Shown: positions 33,237 through 41,944, counted from the first letter of the stretch. The stretch: DNA of 64,000 bases from Mycolicibacterium mucogenicum DSM 44124 (GCF_005670685.2 NZ_CP062008.1:3658001-3722000); one strand, 5' to 3'. Notes: generated by a model from the letters alone, not told the origin. Translations and numbers: made by a program.

Positions 33237-34352
33237 ATGACGTGGGTACTGCACGTCGACCTCGATCAGTTCCTCGCTTCTGTCGAACTGCGCCGCCACC
33301 CGGAGCTGGTCGGGCAGCCCGTCATCGTCGGCGGCAGCGGCGACCCCACCGAACCGCGCAAGGTGGTCACCTGCGCTTCCTATGAGGCAAGGGAATTCGG
33401 CGTCCATGCCGGGATGCCGCTGCGCAGCGCCGCCCGCAAATGCCCCGACGCCGTCTTCCTGCCCTCCGACGCGCCCGCTTACGACGAGGCCTCCGAACAG
33501 GTCATGTGCCTGCTGCGCGACCTCGGACATCCGGTCGAGGTGTGGGGCTGGGACGAGGCGTACGTCGGTGCGGCCGTGGCTGATCCGTTCGCGCTTGCCG
33601 AGAAGATTCGCGCCGTGATCGCCGCCGAGACCGGCCTGTCGTGCAGCGTCGGCATCAGTGACAACAAGCAGCGCGCCAAGGTCGCCACCGGATTCGGCAA
33701 GCCGGCCGGGGTTTTCGCGCTCACGGCCGAGAACTGGATGACGGTCATGGGCGACCGGCCCGTCGACGCACTCTGGGGAGTGGGCCCCAAGACCGCGAAA
33801 AAGCTTGCCGAGCTGGACATCACGACCGTCGCGGAGCTGGCCCGCACCGACGCCGAGTTGCTCACGTCGACCTTCGGGCCGACAACCGGGTTGTGGATTC
33901 TGTTGCTCGCCAAGGGCGGCGGCGACAGCAACGTGACGGCCGAACCCTGGGTCCCGCGCTCGCGCAGCCACGTGGTGACGTTCCCGGCGGACCTCACCGA
34001 CGTCGCCGAGATGGACGCCGCGGTCCGTGATCTGGCCCGGCAGACCCTGGACGAGATCGTCGAGCAGGGCCGCATCGTCACCCGGGTCGCCGTGACCCTG
34101 CGCACCAAGACGTTCTTCACCCGCACCAAGATTCGCAAGCTACCGGTGGCCGGTACCGATCTGGAGACCATCACCCGGACCGCGATCGACCTGCTGCACG
34201 ACTTCGAACTGGACCGGCCGGTGCGACTGCTCGGGGTACGGCTGGAACTGGAGATGCCACAACCGAAGCCCGTTGATTCGGGTCCGCCACAGAAGCCCGT
34301 TGATTCGGCTCCGCCACAGAAGCCCGTTGATTCGGCTCCGCCGAAGTGTTGA
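33237..34352 (+). CDS. dinB2: Y-family DNA polymerase IV
   Basis: 371 residues. Translesion polymerase: the palm motif VLHVDLDQFLASVELRR carries the first catalytic Asp, WGWDEAYVG the second acidic cluster (Asp-Glu). The thumb HhH region is VDALWGVGPKTAKKLAELDI, and the little-finger domain follows. It lacks a clear beta-clamp peptide at the end. Instead the last ~28 residues are three tandem copies of a KPVDSxPPQ-type unit. Positional counterpart of Rv3056 (dinP). The gene ends inside the start of the next one (7-bp overlap). Confidence 0.93.
   Translation: MTWVLHVDLDQFLASVELRRHPELVGQPVIVGGSGDPTEPRKVVTCASYEAREFGVHAGMPLRSAARKCPDAVFLPSDAPAYDEASEQVMCLLRDLGHPVEVWGWDEAYVGAAVADPFALAEKIRAVIAAETGLSCSVGISDNKQRAKVATGFGKPAGVFALTAENWMTVMGDRPVDALWGVGPKTAKKLAELDITTVAELARTDAELLTSTFGPTTGLWILLLAKGGGDSNVTAEPWVPRSRSHVVTFPADLTDVAEMDAAVRDLARQTLDEIVEQGRIVTRVAVTLRTKTFFTRTKIRKLPVAGTDLETITRTAIDLLHDFELDRPVRLLGVRLELEMPQPKPVDSGPPQKPVDSAPPQKPVDSAPPKC
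34265..34345 (+). repeat. 27-bp tandem repeat at the dinB2 3' end
   Basis: Three head-to-tail 27-bp units (34265-34291, 34292-34318, 34319-34345), nearly identical: unit 1 differs from 2 by one base and unit 3 varies at its last bases. Each encodes nine residues (KPVDSAPPQ type). Unit length is a multiple of three, so copy-number change keeps the frame. Confidence 0.9.
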
Positions 34353-35506
34353 CCACCATCGCCATCCGGGGCTACCGGTCGCTGCGCGAGATTGTCCTGC
34401 CGCTGTCGGAGCTGACCGTGGTGACCGGAGCCAACGGCACCGGCAAGTCCTCGGTGTACCGGGCGCTGGGCCTGCTGGCCGACTGCGGACGCGGCGAGGT
34501 CATCGGCTCCCTGGCCCGCGAGGGCGGGTTGCAGTCGGTGCTGTGGGCCGGCCCGGAGAACACCAGTGGCGCGCGGCGGACCGGCACCACAGAGGGCACC
34601 AGCCGGACCCGGCCCGTGTCGCTCGAACTCGGCTTCGCGGCAACCGATTTCGGCTATTTCATCGACCTCGGGCTGCCACAGGACCCGGGCCACAACTCGA
34701 TGTTCGGCCAGGATCCCGAGATCAAGCGCGAGACGGTGTTCGCCGGGCGCTCTCCCCGGCCCAGCAGCGCCCTGGTCCGCCGGACTCGCACGTACGCCGA
34801 GGTGGCCTCCGACTCGGGCCGCGGCTTCGACGAACTGACCCGCGCGTTGCCCAGCTACCGCAGCGTCCTGGCCGAATACGCGAATCCCGAGGCACTGCCC
34901 GAGCTCGCCGCGGTGCGGGATCGGTTGCGCGACTGGCGCTTCTACGACGGCTTCCGCGTCGACCGGGATGCACCGGCTCGCCGCCGCCAGGTGGGCACCC
35001 GGACGCCGGTGCTCAGCAACGACGGCAACGACCTGGCCGCGGCCGTGCAGACCATCCTCGAAGCCGGGTTCGACGACCTGCCGCGGGCGGTCGGCGACGC
35101 GTTCGACGGCGCCGAGATATCGGTGAGCTCCGACGGCGGATTGTTCGAACTGCAGCTGCACCAACGCGGCATGCTCCGTCCGCTGCGCTCGGCCGAATTG
35201 TCCGACGGCACACTGCGGTTCCTGCTCTGGGGCGCCGCCCTGCTGTCGCCGCAGCCGCCTGCGCTCATGGTGCTCAACGAGCCGGAGACGTCCCTGCACC
35301 CCGACCTGGTGGGTCCATTGGCGGACATGATCGCCGCTGCCGCACGCAAGACGCAGGTCATCGTCGTCACCCACTCGGCACGGCTGCGCGAGCGGCTGGC
35401 CGCGTGCGACGCGAGCGAGGTCGAACTGGTCAAGCAGTGGGGCGAAACCCAGATCGACGGCCAGACGATGCTCACCGCGCCGCCGTGGGACTGGGGAAAG
35501 CGCTGA
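34346..35506 (+). CDS. AAA family ATPase (RecF/OLD-like)
   Basis: 386 residues from GTG 34346, overlapping the dinB2 stop. The N-terminal strand LTTIAIRGYRSLREIVLPLSE then Walker A TGANGTGKSSVYRAL is typical of RecF/SMC/OLD-type ATPases. Near the C-terminus are the signature-like LSDGTLRFL, Walker B LMVLNEPETSLHP and the H-loop IVVTHSARL. There is no TOPRIM nuclease domain as in true OLD proteins. Linkage to a translesion polymerase suggests a role in DNA damage handling, but relatives are also found in defence systems. Confidence 0.88.
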   Translation: MLTTIAIRGYRSLREIVLPLSELTVVTGANGTGKSSVYRALGLLADCGRGEVIGSLAREGGLQSVLWAGPENTSGARRTGTTEGTSRTRPVSLELGFAATDFGYFIDLGLPQDPGHNSMFGQDPEIKRETVFAGRSPRPSSALVRRTRTYAEVASDSGRGFDELTRALPSYRSVLAEYANPEALPELAAVRDRLRDWRFYDGFRVDRDAPARRRQVGTRTPVLSNDGNDLAAAVQTILEAGFDDLPRAVGDAFDGAEISVSSDGGLFELQLHQRGMLRPLRSAELSDGTLRFLLWGAALLSPQPPALMVLNEPETSLHPDLVGPLADMIAAAARKTQVIVVTHSARLRERLAACDASEVELVKQWGETQIDGQTMLTAPPWDWGKR

Positions 35507-35520
35507 CGCTCAGCGGCTTT
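35497..35520. terminator. Hairpin between convergent ATPase and SDR genes
   Basis: AAAGC-GCTGA, loop CGC, TCAGC-G-GCTTT: a 10-bp stem with a one-base bulge overlapping the ATPase stop. Placed between two convergent genes; probably a terminator. Confidence 0.5.
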
Positions 35521-35525
35521 GGGGC

Positions 35526-36383
35526 TCAGCGCCGCTTCGGCCGCAAGGCGCGCGTGAACAACACGTTCACCTGACGCATCGACACGCTGTAGGGCCACCA
35601 GGCCAGCCGCTTGAACAGATACAGCGCCCGGATGTCGGGCGACGTGTAGATCATGAACCGGTTCTTGGCCACCCCGGACAGCAGCTTGTCGGCGGCCTGC
35701 TCGGGCGAGACTGCGTGCCCGGCGAACCTGGCCACCCAACGCTGCACCTGCGGATCGTCGCGATCCACTCCCGCGATCTGAACCGTCTGCACCAGAGGAG
35801 TTTTCACCGCGCCGGGCACCACGACCGACACCCCGATACGGTGGCGTGCCAGGTCGAAGCGCAGCACCTCGCTGACCCCGCGCAGGCCGTACTTGCTGGC
35901 GCTGTAGGCGGCGTGCCACGGCAGCGCGACGATGCCCGCGGCCGACGAGACATTGGCTAGCCGACCGCCGCGGCCGGCCGCCACCATGGGCGGCACCATG
36001 GTTTCGATGACGTGGATGGGCCCCATGAGGTTGACGTCGACCATCGAGCGCCAGTGCTGGTGGGTCAGGGTGCTGACGGTGCCCCAGGCCGAGATCCCGG
36101 CGATGTTGAGCACCACATCCATGGGCTCGTGCCGGCTGTGGATGTCCGCGGCGAACGCCGCGACGGCGTCATAGTCGGAGATGTCCAGCGCGCGGTGTTC
36201 GGCCACCTCCCCGCCGAGCGCCCGGGCGTCGGCGACGGTCTGTTCCAGCCCGGTGGCGTCACGATCGGTCAGATAGAGGACCGCGCCCTGCTGAGCCAGT
36301 TTGAGCGCGGTCGCCCGGCCGATGCCACTGGCCGCCCCCGTCACGAAACACCGCTTGCCTGCGTAGCCGCTCCACCCCGTCAT
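35526..36383 (-). CDS. Short-chain dehydrogenase/reductase
   Basis: 285 residues. Cofactor motif TGAASGIGRATAL, NIAGIS, catalytic Ser in NVSSAAG, and YSASKYG with Tyr and Lys. The C-terminal ~35 residues (LFKRLAWWPYSVSMRQ, LFTRALRPKRR) are aromatic and basic and may touch the membrane. Counterpart of Rv3057c by position. Substrate unknown; its neighbour encodes Cyp136. Confidence 0.9.
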   Translation of the reverse strand: MTGWSGYAGKRCFVTGAASGIGRATALKLAQQGAVLYLTDRDATGLEQTVADARALGGEVAEHRALDISDYDAVAAFAADIHSRHEPMDVVLNIAGISAWGTVSTLTHQHWRSMVDVNLMGPIHVIETMVPPMVAAGRGGRLANVSSAAGIVALPWHAAYSASKYGLRGVSEVLRFDLARHRIGVSVVVPGAVKTPLVQTVQIAGVDRDDPQVQRWVARFAGHAVSPEQAADKLLSGVAKNRFMIYTSPDIRALYLFKRLAWWPYSVSMRQVNVLFTRALRPKRR

Positions 36384-36392
36384 GGCCCGACC

Positions 36393-37025
36393 CTACACAG
36401 GCAGGTCGCCGCCACCCCATAACGCGCTGAGCCACAGGCGTTCAACGATGTCGACGGCGCGCTGCGGGTCTCCGCCCCGTCCGATGAATGCGCTGTCGCG
36501 CGACAGCGTATAGGCCGTGGTCGACACCAGGGTGCGAACCAACGCCGGCAAGTCGTCGGAAATCGGGCGCCGACCGGCGTCCTGCTCGATGAGTCCGACG
36601 ATCTTGTCGATGACGCCGTCCTCGAAGTCGGCCATCAGGTCGCGGATTTCGGCGTCGGTGTTCTGGGCTGCGGTGCACGCCGCCATGATCGGGTCGTTGA
36701 TCGCGTAGACCGCCGCCGCGTTACCGACCATGCGCTTGGCGAAGGATGCCGGCGTCTCGTCCGGTTCGCGCGGCGCGAAGTTGTGGGTGAGCTCGTCGAG
36801 TTCCTCCATCGCCTCGGACACGATCCGGGCCAGCACCGAGTACTTGGAGTCGAAGTAGAAGTAAAAGCCTGACCGCGCCACACCGGCGCGGGCACTGATG
36901 GTGCTGACCGACAGATCAGCGAACGGCCGCTCCTCCAGCAGTTCGCGAACCGCCTCGATGATCGCGTCGCGTTGCTTGTCGCCGCGACTACGGCCCTTGT
37001 CGGCCGTCTCGACTTCAGCACTCAT
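36393..37025 (-). CDS. TetR family regulator of the cyp136 locus
   Basis: 210 residues from ATG 37025 (an upstream in-frame GTG/ATG would run into the promoter). HTH: FADLSVSTISARAGVARSGF, YFYFDSKYSVLARIV. Divergent from cyp136, with a palindromic operator between. Close behind it on the same strand is the SDR gene (9 bp gap). Counterpart of Rv3058c. Confidence 0.9.
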   Translation of the reverse strand: MSAEVETADKGRSRGDKQRDAIIEAVRELLEERPFADLSVSTISARAGVARSGFYFYFDSKYSVLARIVSEAMEELDELTHNFAPREPDETPASFAKRMVGNAAAVYAINDPIMAACTAAQNTDAEIRDLMADFEDGVIDKIVGLIEQDAGRRPISDDLPALVRTLVSTTAYTLSRDSAFIGRGGDPQRAVDIVERLWLSALWGGGDLPV

Positions 37026-37062
37026 GGCGCTCACGATGTCATCGCCGACACACCAATTCAAA

Positions 37063-37080
37063 ACTTGACACGCGTCAAGT
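37063..37080. promoter_or_regulatory. TetR operator between the regulator and cyp136
   Basis: ACTTGAC-ACGC-GTCAAGT: perfect 7-bp arms with a 4-bp centre, 38 bp before the TetR start and about 73 bp before cyp136. Well placed to control both. Confidence 0.7.
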
Positions 37081-37152
37081 ATGGCGGCCAAGATGACAAC
37101 AGGTGGTGACTTTCACCACAAAAGAGCATCAAGAGCAGACAGGAATCCCTGG

Positions 37153-38634
37153 ATGGCGACTATCAGCACCCCGAACTACCTCCTCGATCAGGCCATGCGG
37201 CGCCTCAAGCCGACACCCGTCACGGTGCCGGGCATGGGCATCATCGAGCAGCGGCTGCTGGCCACCGACTGGGAGCAGTTCAAGCTCGCCGAGCCGCCGA
37301 CAGGCAGCGGCCTCAAACCGATCATGGGCGACTCCGGGCTGCCGGTCATCGGACACCTGATCGAGGTGTTCCGGGGCGGGCCCGACTACGTTCTGGACAT
37401 CTACCGCAAGCACGGGCCGCTGTACTACGCGCAGACGCCGGCGCTGCCGGCCGTGATGGCGCTGGGACCGGATGCGACGCAGGCCGTGTTCTCCAACCGC
37501 AACAAGGACTTCTCGCAGCGCGCCTGGGATCCGGTGATCGGACCGTTCTTCGAGGGCGGCCTCATGTTGCTCGATTTCGACGAGCACATGTTCCACCGCC
37601 GGATCATGCAGGAGGCGTTCACCCGCTCGCGGCTGACGGGCTATGTGTCCCACATCGATTCCGTGGCGACCAAGGTGCTGGCCAATGACTGGGTGGCGAA
37701 CGATCCCCGATTCCTGTTCCATCCGGCGGTCAAGGAGCTGACGCTGGACATCGCGTCCGAGGTGTTCATGGGACACCCCGCGGGAACCGACCACAAGCTC
37801 GTCACCACCATCAATCAGGCCTTCACCACCACGACCCGGGCCGGCAACGCGATCATCCGTAAGCCGGTGCGCCCCTTCGCCTGGTGGCGCGGCGTCCAGG
37901 CCCGGAAGACGCTCGAGGACTACTTCTCCGGCTCCATCGCCGAGAAGCGCCGCTCCGACGGCACCGACATGTTCAGCGTGCTGTGTCACTCGCAGGACGA
38001 GGACGGGCAGAGCTTCACCGACGACCAGATCGTCGCGCACATGATCTTCCTGATGATGGCCGCGCACGACACCACGACGTCGACGCTGACGACCATGGCC
38101 TACCACCTGGCGGCCAACCCGCAGTGGCAGGACAGGCTGCGCGAGGAATCCGAGCGCATCGGTGACGCCCCGCTGGACATCGAGTCACTGGAGAAGCTGG
38201 AAACCTACGACCTGGTGATGAACGAGGCGCTGCGCCTGCAGACGCCGCTGGGCTTCAACTTCCGCCGCGCGGTCCGCGATACCGAGTTGCTGGGCTACTA
38301 CATCCCGGCCGGGACCGACGTCGTCACGTGGCCCGGCATGAACCACCGCCTGTCCGAGCTGTGGACCGACCCCATGCGGTTCGACCCCGAACGGTTCGCC
38401 GAGCCGCGCAACGAGCACAAGGCGCATCGCTACGCGTTCGCCCCGTTCGGTGGTGGTGCGCACAAGTGCATCGGCATGGTCTTCGGGCAGCTGGAGATCA
38501 AGACCGTGATGCACCGTCTGCTGCGCCAGTACCGGTTGGAGCTGACCCACCCCGGCTACGAGCCGTGGTACGACTACGGCGGCATGGCCGTGCCGGTGGA
38601 CGGCATGCCGATCGTGTTGCGTCCCATTCGCTGA
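37153..38634 (+). CDS. cyp136: Cytochrome P450 (CYP136 family)
   Basis: 493 residues from ATG 37153. Heme-binding loop FGGGAHKCIG with Cys439; I-helix AAHDTTTSTL for oxygen activation; K-helix NEALRL (ExxR); PERF motif DPERFAEP. The sequence and its position after the TetR/SDR pair match Cyp136 (Rv3059). The N-terminus lacks a membrane anchor but has a basic/hydrophobic start. Physiological substrate is not established in relatives. Confidence 0.93.
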   Translation: MATISTPNYLLDQAMRRLKPTPVTVPGMGIIEQRLLATDWEQFKLAEPPTGSGLKPIMGDSGLPVIGHLIEVFRGGPDYVLDIYRKHGPLYYAQTPALPAVMALGPDATQAVFSNRNKDFSQRAWDPVIGPFFEGGLMLLDFDEHMFHRRIMQEAFTRSRLTGYVSHIDSVATKVLANDWVANDPRFLFHPAVKELTLDIASEVFMGHPAGTDHKLVTTINQAFTTTTRAGNAIIRKPVRPFAWWRGVQARKTLEDYFSGSIAEKRRSDGTDMFSVLCHSQDEDGQSFTDDQIVAHMIFLMMAAHDTTTSTLTTMAYHLAANPQWQDRLREESERIGDAPLDIESLEKLETYDLVMNEALRLQTPLGFNFRRAVRDTELLGYYIPAGTDVVTWPGMNHRLSELWTDPMRFDPERFAEPRNEHKAHRYAFAPFGGGAHKCIGMVFGQLEIKTVMHRLLRQYRLELTHPGYEPWYDYGGMAVPVDGMPIVLRPIR

Positions 38635-38658
38635 CCCGCGCCGAGACGGCCTTCCAGA

Positions 38659-39138
38659 CTAGGCGTGCAGCCGGTTCGCGCACGCGATCATCGCCCGCAG
38701 CGCTGACTGGACCGGGTCGCGGGCCCAGCCCATGGCCCACTCCGCGCGCACGCCGTCGCTGCCGTGGATGAAGGTTGCGATGCCGCCGCCGACAGCGGGC
38801 AGTTGATGGAACTTGATCATCTCGACGGCCATGCCGCGCTCGTGCAGCATCGCGGTCAGGGCCGCGACGGGGCCGGTCGCGGCGGCCGTCGAGGTCGCGA
38901 TGCGGTCGCCGACGGCGATGCTGGCGCGGTAGCGGCGCGGGGCGGTGATGCCGCGGCGACGGTCGTCGCCCGCCGTTCCCCAACTGCCCAGGCGGACCGG
39001 ACCACCCTGGTGGCCGTAGTGGTCGACGAAGGTGTCATGACACATGGTTTCGGCGTGTTCGCGCAGGTCACGGGGCAACGGACGGTCAAACAGATCCGCG
39101 AAACGCGACGTGGTGGAAATGGCGGTGGAGGTGAACAT
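38659..39138 (-). CDS. Stand-alone LeuA regulatory (R)-domain-like protein
   Basis: 159 residues. The C-terminal ~95 residues (YRASIAVGDRIATSTAAATGPVAAL, WAMGWARDPVQSALRAMIACANRL) follow the allosteric regulatory domain of 2-isopropylmalate synthase, including the closing alpha-helix with an Asn-Arg pair. The catalytic TIM barrel is absent. It may sense leucine or act as a partner or modulator of the true LeuA. A leader peptide and a multi-arm RNA structure lie directly upstream, as expected for a gene under branched-chain amino acid control. Confidence 0.75.
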   Translation of the reverse strand: MFTSTAISTTSRFADLFDRPLPRDLREHAETMCHDTFVDHYGHQGGPVRLGSWGTAGDDRRRGITAPRRYRASIAVGDRIATSTAAATGPVAALTAMLHERGMAVEMIKFHQLPAVGGGIATFIHGSDGVRAEWAMGWARDPVQSALRAMIACANRLHA

Positions 39139-39140
39139 GC

Positions 39141-39258
39141 GTCGGTCTTTTCTGCTCGAAAGGAGTGACCGACAGGTAGTAGCGTCCGACCCACAGCGAG
39201 GGGTCGGTCAGGATCAGACCCCGCTGTGGGTACTGGCTACTACGAGCATGTGAAGCAT
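39141..39258 (-). promoter_or_regulatory. Leader-peptide attenuator upstream of the LeuA-R-domain gene
   Basis: On the minus strand, a short leader ORF is followed by three alternative pairings. First, CCCACAGCG with CGCTGTGGG (hairpin 39190-39230, extended by GGGTC/GACCC and by an outer GTAGTAGC with GCTACTAC). Second, GTCGGTC (39167-39173) with GACCGAC (39141-39147), which encloses the AGAAAAG ribosome-binding region. Third, the same GTCGGTC with the GACCGAC inside the first hairpin. The outer helix uses the leader's Val-Val-Ala codons. The layout is a classic attenuator acting on translation initiation. Confidence 0.7.
39214..39258 (-). CDS. Leader peptide
   Basis: 14 codons from ATG 39258 (MLHMLVVASTHSGV), or 11 from the second ATG at 39249. 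Leu, Val and Val codons occur consecutively near its start, fitting a branched-chain amino acid sensor. Ends with TGA 39214-39216 inside the first hairpin. Confidence 0.65.
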   Translation of the reverse strand: MLHMLVVASTHSGV

Positions 39259-39292
39259 GGCCGCCGAGGTTAGTCCGCAACCGCGCCTCGGG

Positions 39293-40084
39293 TCAAGACG
39301 ATTTCACCGCCGGGTTGAGCAACCACAGGAACGGCCGGTGGCTGAGGCGCCCGTCGCGGTGCAGCGGCATGCTGTCCCGCGCCGCCGAATACCAGGCGGC
39401 ACGGCTGACACCGGTGAAGTCCAGTTGCCGTCCGCACCGGCCGGCGAGCGCGTGCAGCAGCAGCATCCCGGTGCGTCCGTTGCCTTCCCGGAATGGGTGA
39501 ATCTGGTTGTACCGGGCGTAGATCCGCGACAGTTCCCACGCCAGCCTCGGGTTGCCGAACTCGGCGCCGACGTCCGCCAATGCCGTTGCCGCGAGCTCGA
39601 TTTCGGCCAATCCGGCGGCAATGTCGACCTGCCAGGTGAACGCCGAGTCACCGCGGCGGATGTCGACGGTGCGCAGCTCCCCCGCCCACTCGTACACGTC
39701 GCCGAACAGCTCCCGGTGCATGGCACGGACGTCGATCTCGGTCACCGCCGCGGATTGCCGGCAGTGCCACAGCACCATTCGGCCCGCCGTCACCTGAAAT
39801 TCGACCGCCGCCAGGTCCGGCCCGTGTTGAATACCGAAGTTGTTGCGCAGCACCGATGTTCCGGGAATCAGATACGGCGCCCGGCGCTGGAAGAACCGGC
39901 GGCGCTTTTCGGGCGTCGGCGGATACTGCGCACGGCACCGTGCCAGGTAATCGTCGAATTCGACGGCACCGGACGCCAATGCACCCAGCTCGACGATATG
40001 GGCGGGCTGGGGCTCCCAGCCTTCGATGCGCTGGGCGGCCAGGGTCTGCTGCACCGCGTGCTGCGCCAACAAGGTCGTCGCCAT
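39293..40084 (-). CDS. Fic domain protein
   Basis: 263 residues from ATG 40084. Fic fold with the loop HPFREGNGRTGM near residue 205; the canonical motif ends in Arg (HPFx[DE]GNGRxxR), and here that last Arg is Met. No inhibitory (S/T)xxxE(G/N) helix is clear at the N-terminus. Fic enzymes transfer AMP or other nucleotides to proteins. The catalytic His and the Glu/Gly/Asn/Arg of the core remain, so activity is plausible but may be altered. The start overlaps the upstream gene's stop by one base (TGATG), so the two genes form a coupled pair. Confidence 0.85.
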   Translation of the reverse strand: MATTLLAQHAVQQTLAAQRIEGWEPQPAHIVELGALASGAVEFDDYLARCRAQYPPTPEKRRRFFQRRAPYLIPGTSVLRNNFGIQHGPDLAAVEFQVTAGRMVLWHCRQSAAVTEIDVRAMHRELFGDVYEWAGELRTVDIRRGDSAFTWQVDIAAGLAEIELAATALADVGAEFGNPRLAWELSRIYARYNQIHPFREGNGRTGMLLLHALAGRCGRQLDFTGVSRAAWYSAARDSMPLHRDGRLSHRPFLWLLNPAVKSS

Positions 40085-41088
40085 CAGCGGAACGCCGACG
40101 TCGAGGCGAGGTAGGTCAGCTTGCGGCTGATGCCGGCCACCTCGCGGGCGACGCTGCGCAGCATGGCCCGCTCCTGTGGCGGCAGTTCCGACAGCACCAC
40201 CTGATCGCCGCCGGCGCGAGACGTCCACCGGAATCGCACCAGGGCGGCGAAGCAGTCCCGCAGCGTCGAAACATCTTCAGCGTCAAGCACATTTGCCGCC
40301 CCCGCCGCGTCGATGCGGCTCGGCGTCGACAGCGCGGTGGAACCTGCCGACACGCCGGCCCACCGCGCGATCTTCACCAGCGGATCGATGGCCGCCAGCT
40401 TGAGGTCGACGGTGTCGGACTGATTGGCCAGCATGCGCAGCCGGGAGGGAAACGTCGCGCGGAACGTCGTGGCGTCCTGCAGCAGGTACTGGCGGGCCGG
40501 GTAGTTGCCGACAGCGGCGCGCACCACCTGTGCGCGGAGCAGATCCTCGGCCACCCCGTCGTCGGCCGGATGGACGCCGCGGGAATCGGCCAGCACGCCC
40601 GTCATCACCACGCCGCGGTCCGCGCGCGGGTCGGACGTCCAGTGCGCGATGCCGTCGGACCAGGCACCCGCCGTCCGGCAGAACCGCGGCCGGCTGGCCA
40701 GCACCCCGTTGGCGTCGGCGCGCACCCCGCACCGTTCCAGCACGGCGTGCACCTGCGCTGCCGCCGCCAGCGCTTCGTCGCGCACGGTGTCGTCCGCCAG
40801 CACGACGAGGGTCTCGACGTCCGAGCCTGCCACCGCCTCGCCCCGCGCGACGCTGCCGGAGACGAACCACGACCAGGACGGGCCGGGCGTCAGCCGGACG
40901 GCCGCGTCGACGCCGGAGCGGAGCACCTGCGACCATGCGGCCGCGACTTCAGCGGCGGGCACGGAGGCGCGCGCCGCGGCCCGCACCGCCTGCAGGCCCT
41001 GCTCGATTCCCGACCGCAGCGCGTCCTCGCCACCCGCCGCGAGGATCGCGGCGCGGGCGGCGTCGACACCAAGATCAGCCGGGGACAT
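40084..41088 (-). CDS. DUF294-type nucleotidyltransferase-like protein
   Basis: 334 residues. The nucleotidyltransferase signature appears as FVSGSVARGEAVAGSDVETLVVL near residue 75: GS, Arg-Gly-Glu and an acidic pair, with Glu in the second metal position where Asp is common. The C-terminal half is helical (substrate-binding/HEPN-like region). Such proteins resemble GlnD-type or putative-signal nucleotidyltransferases. Encoded immediately before and coupled to the Fic gene, which suggests a two-enzyme protein- or RNA-modifying unit; toxin-antitoxin behaviour is one possibility. Confidence 0.75.
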   Translation of the reverse strand: MSPADLGVDAARAAILAAGGEDALRSGIEQGLQAVRAAARASVPAAEVAAAWSQVLRSGVDAAVRLTPGPSWSWFVSGSVARGEAVAGSDVETLVVLADDTVRDEALAAAAQVHAVLERCGVRADANGVLASRPRFCRTAGAWSDGIAHWTSDPRADRGVVMTGVLADSRGVHPADDGVAEDLLRAQVVRAAVGNYPARQYLLQDATTFRATFPSRLRMLANQSDTVDLKLAAIDPLVKIARWAGVSAGSTALSTPSRIDAAGAANVLDAEDVSTLRDCFAALVRFRWTSRAGGDQVVLSELPPQERAMLRSVAREVAGISRKLTYLASTSAFR

Positions 41089-41194
41089 GCAGATGTTTCT
41101 ATCGGACGACAGTTACCGCCGCGTTTCGTGCACGCTATTCCGCGGTCAGCGCGGATTTTCGTGCACAAATCGCGAGGTTGTAGGGTTTGCCGCG

Positions 41195-41944
41195 ATGAGC
41201 TGGCAGCACGCGTTACTTCTGCTCGTCGCCGGTATCGCAGGCGGTCTGACCGGAAGTATCGCCGGGCTGGCGTCCGTCGCGACGTACCCGGCCCTGCTGA
41301 TGGCCGGGCTGCCGCCGGTGGCGGCGAACGTGACCAACACTGTCGCGTTGACCTTCAACACCATCGGATCGGTGTGGGGTTCACTGCCCGAACTCGAGGG
41401 CATGGGCCATTGGCTGCGCCGGGTCATGCCGATGGCAGTCCTCGGCGGCGCGGCCGGCGCGGCACTACTGCTGTCCCTTCCCGCCGAGGGTTTCGAGCAG
41501 GTGGTGCCGATCCTGCTGGCACTGTCGAGCCTGACCATCGCGATACCGCAGCGCCGCGGCGCGGACGACGAGCCCGGCCGCTGGCGTTCGGTGCTCATCT
41601 CCGTCGCGATCTTCGGAATCTGTTTGTACGGCGGATATTTCGGCGCCGCTGCGGGCGTGATGCTGCTGGCGCTGTTCCTGCACGGCGGCAGTGAATCGCT
41701 CGCGCATGCCAACGCCGCCAAGAACGTCGTCCTCGGGGCGGCCAATGGTGTTGCCGGCATTGCCTTCATCGCGCTGGCGCCGGTGCACTGGATTGCCGTG
41801 TGGCCGCTCGGCCTGGGTTGCCTGATCGGCGCCCGGCTCGGCCCGATCGTGGTCCGCCACGCTCCCGCAACACCGCTGCGGCTGGCCATTGCGCTTGGCG
41901 GCCTGGCGCTGGCCGCCAAGCTGGGTTACGACGCCTACCGGTAG
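41195..41944 (+). CDS. TSUP (TauE/SafE) family permease
   Basis: 249 residues, about eight membrane helices. Family motifs GLTGSIAGLASVATYPALLMAGLPPVAANVTNTVAL at the N-terminus and GYFGAAAGVMLLALFL in the middle are both present. TSUP proteins export or import sulfite, sulfonates or related organic anions. It overlaps the convergent kinase-like gene by 10 bp. Confidence 0.9.
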   Translation: MSWQHALLLLVAGIAGGLTGSIAGLASVATYPALLMAGLPPVAANVTNTVALTFNTIGSVWGSLPELEGMGHWLRRVMPMAVLGGAAGAALLLSLPAEGFEQVVPILLALSSLTIAIPQRRGADDEPGRWRSVLISVAIFGICLYGGYFGAAAGVMLLALFLHGGSESLAHANAAKNVVLGAANGVAGIAFIALAPVHWIAVWPLGLGCLIGARLGPIVVRHAPATPLRLAIALGGLALAAKLGYDAYR

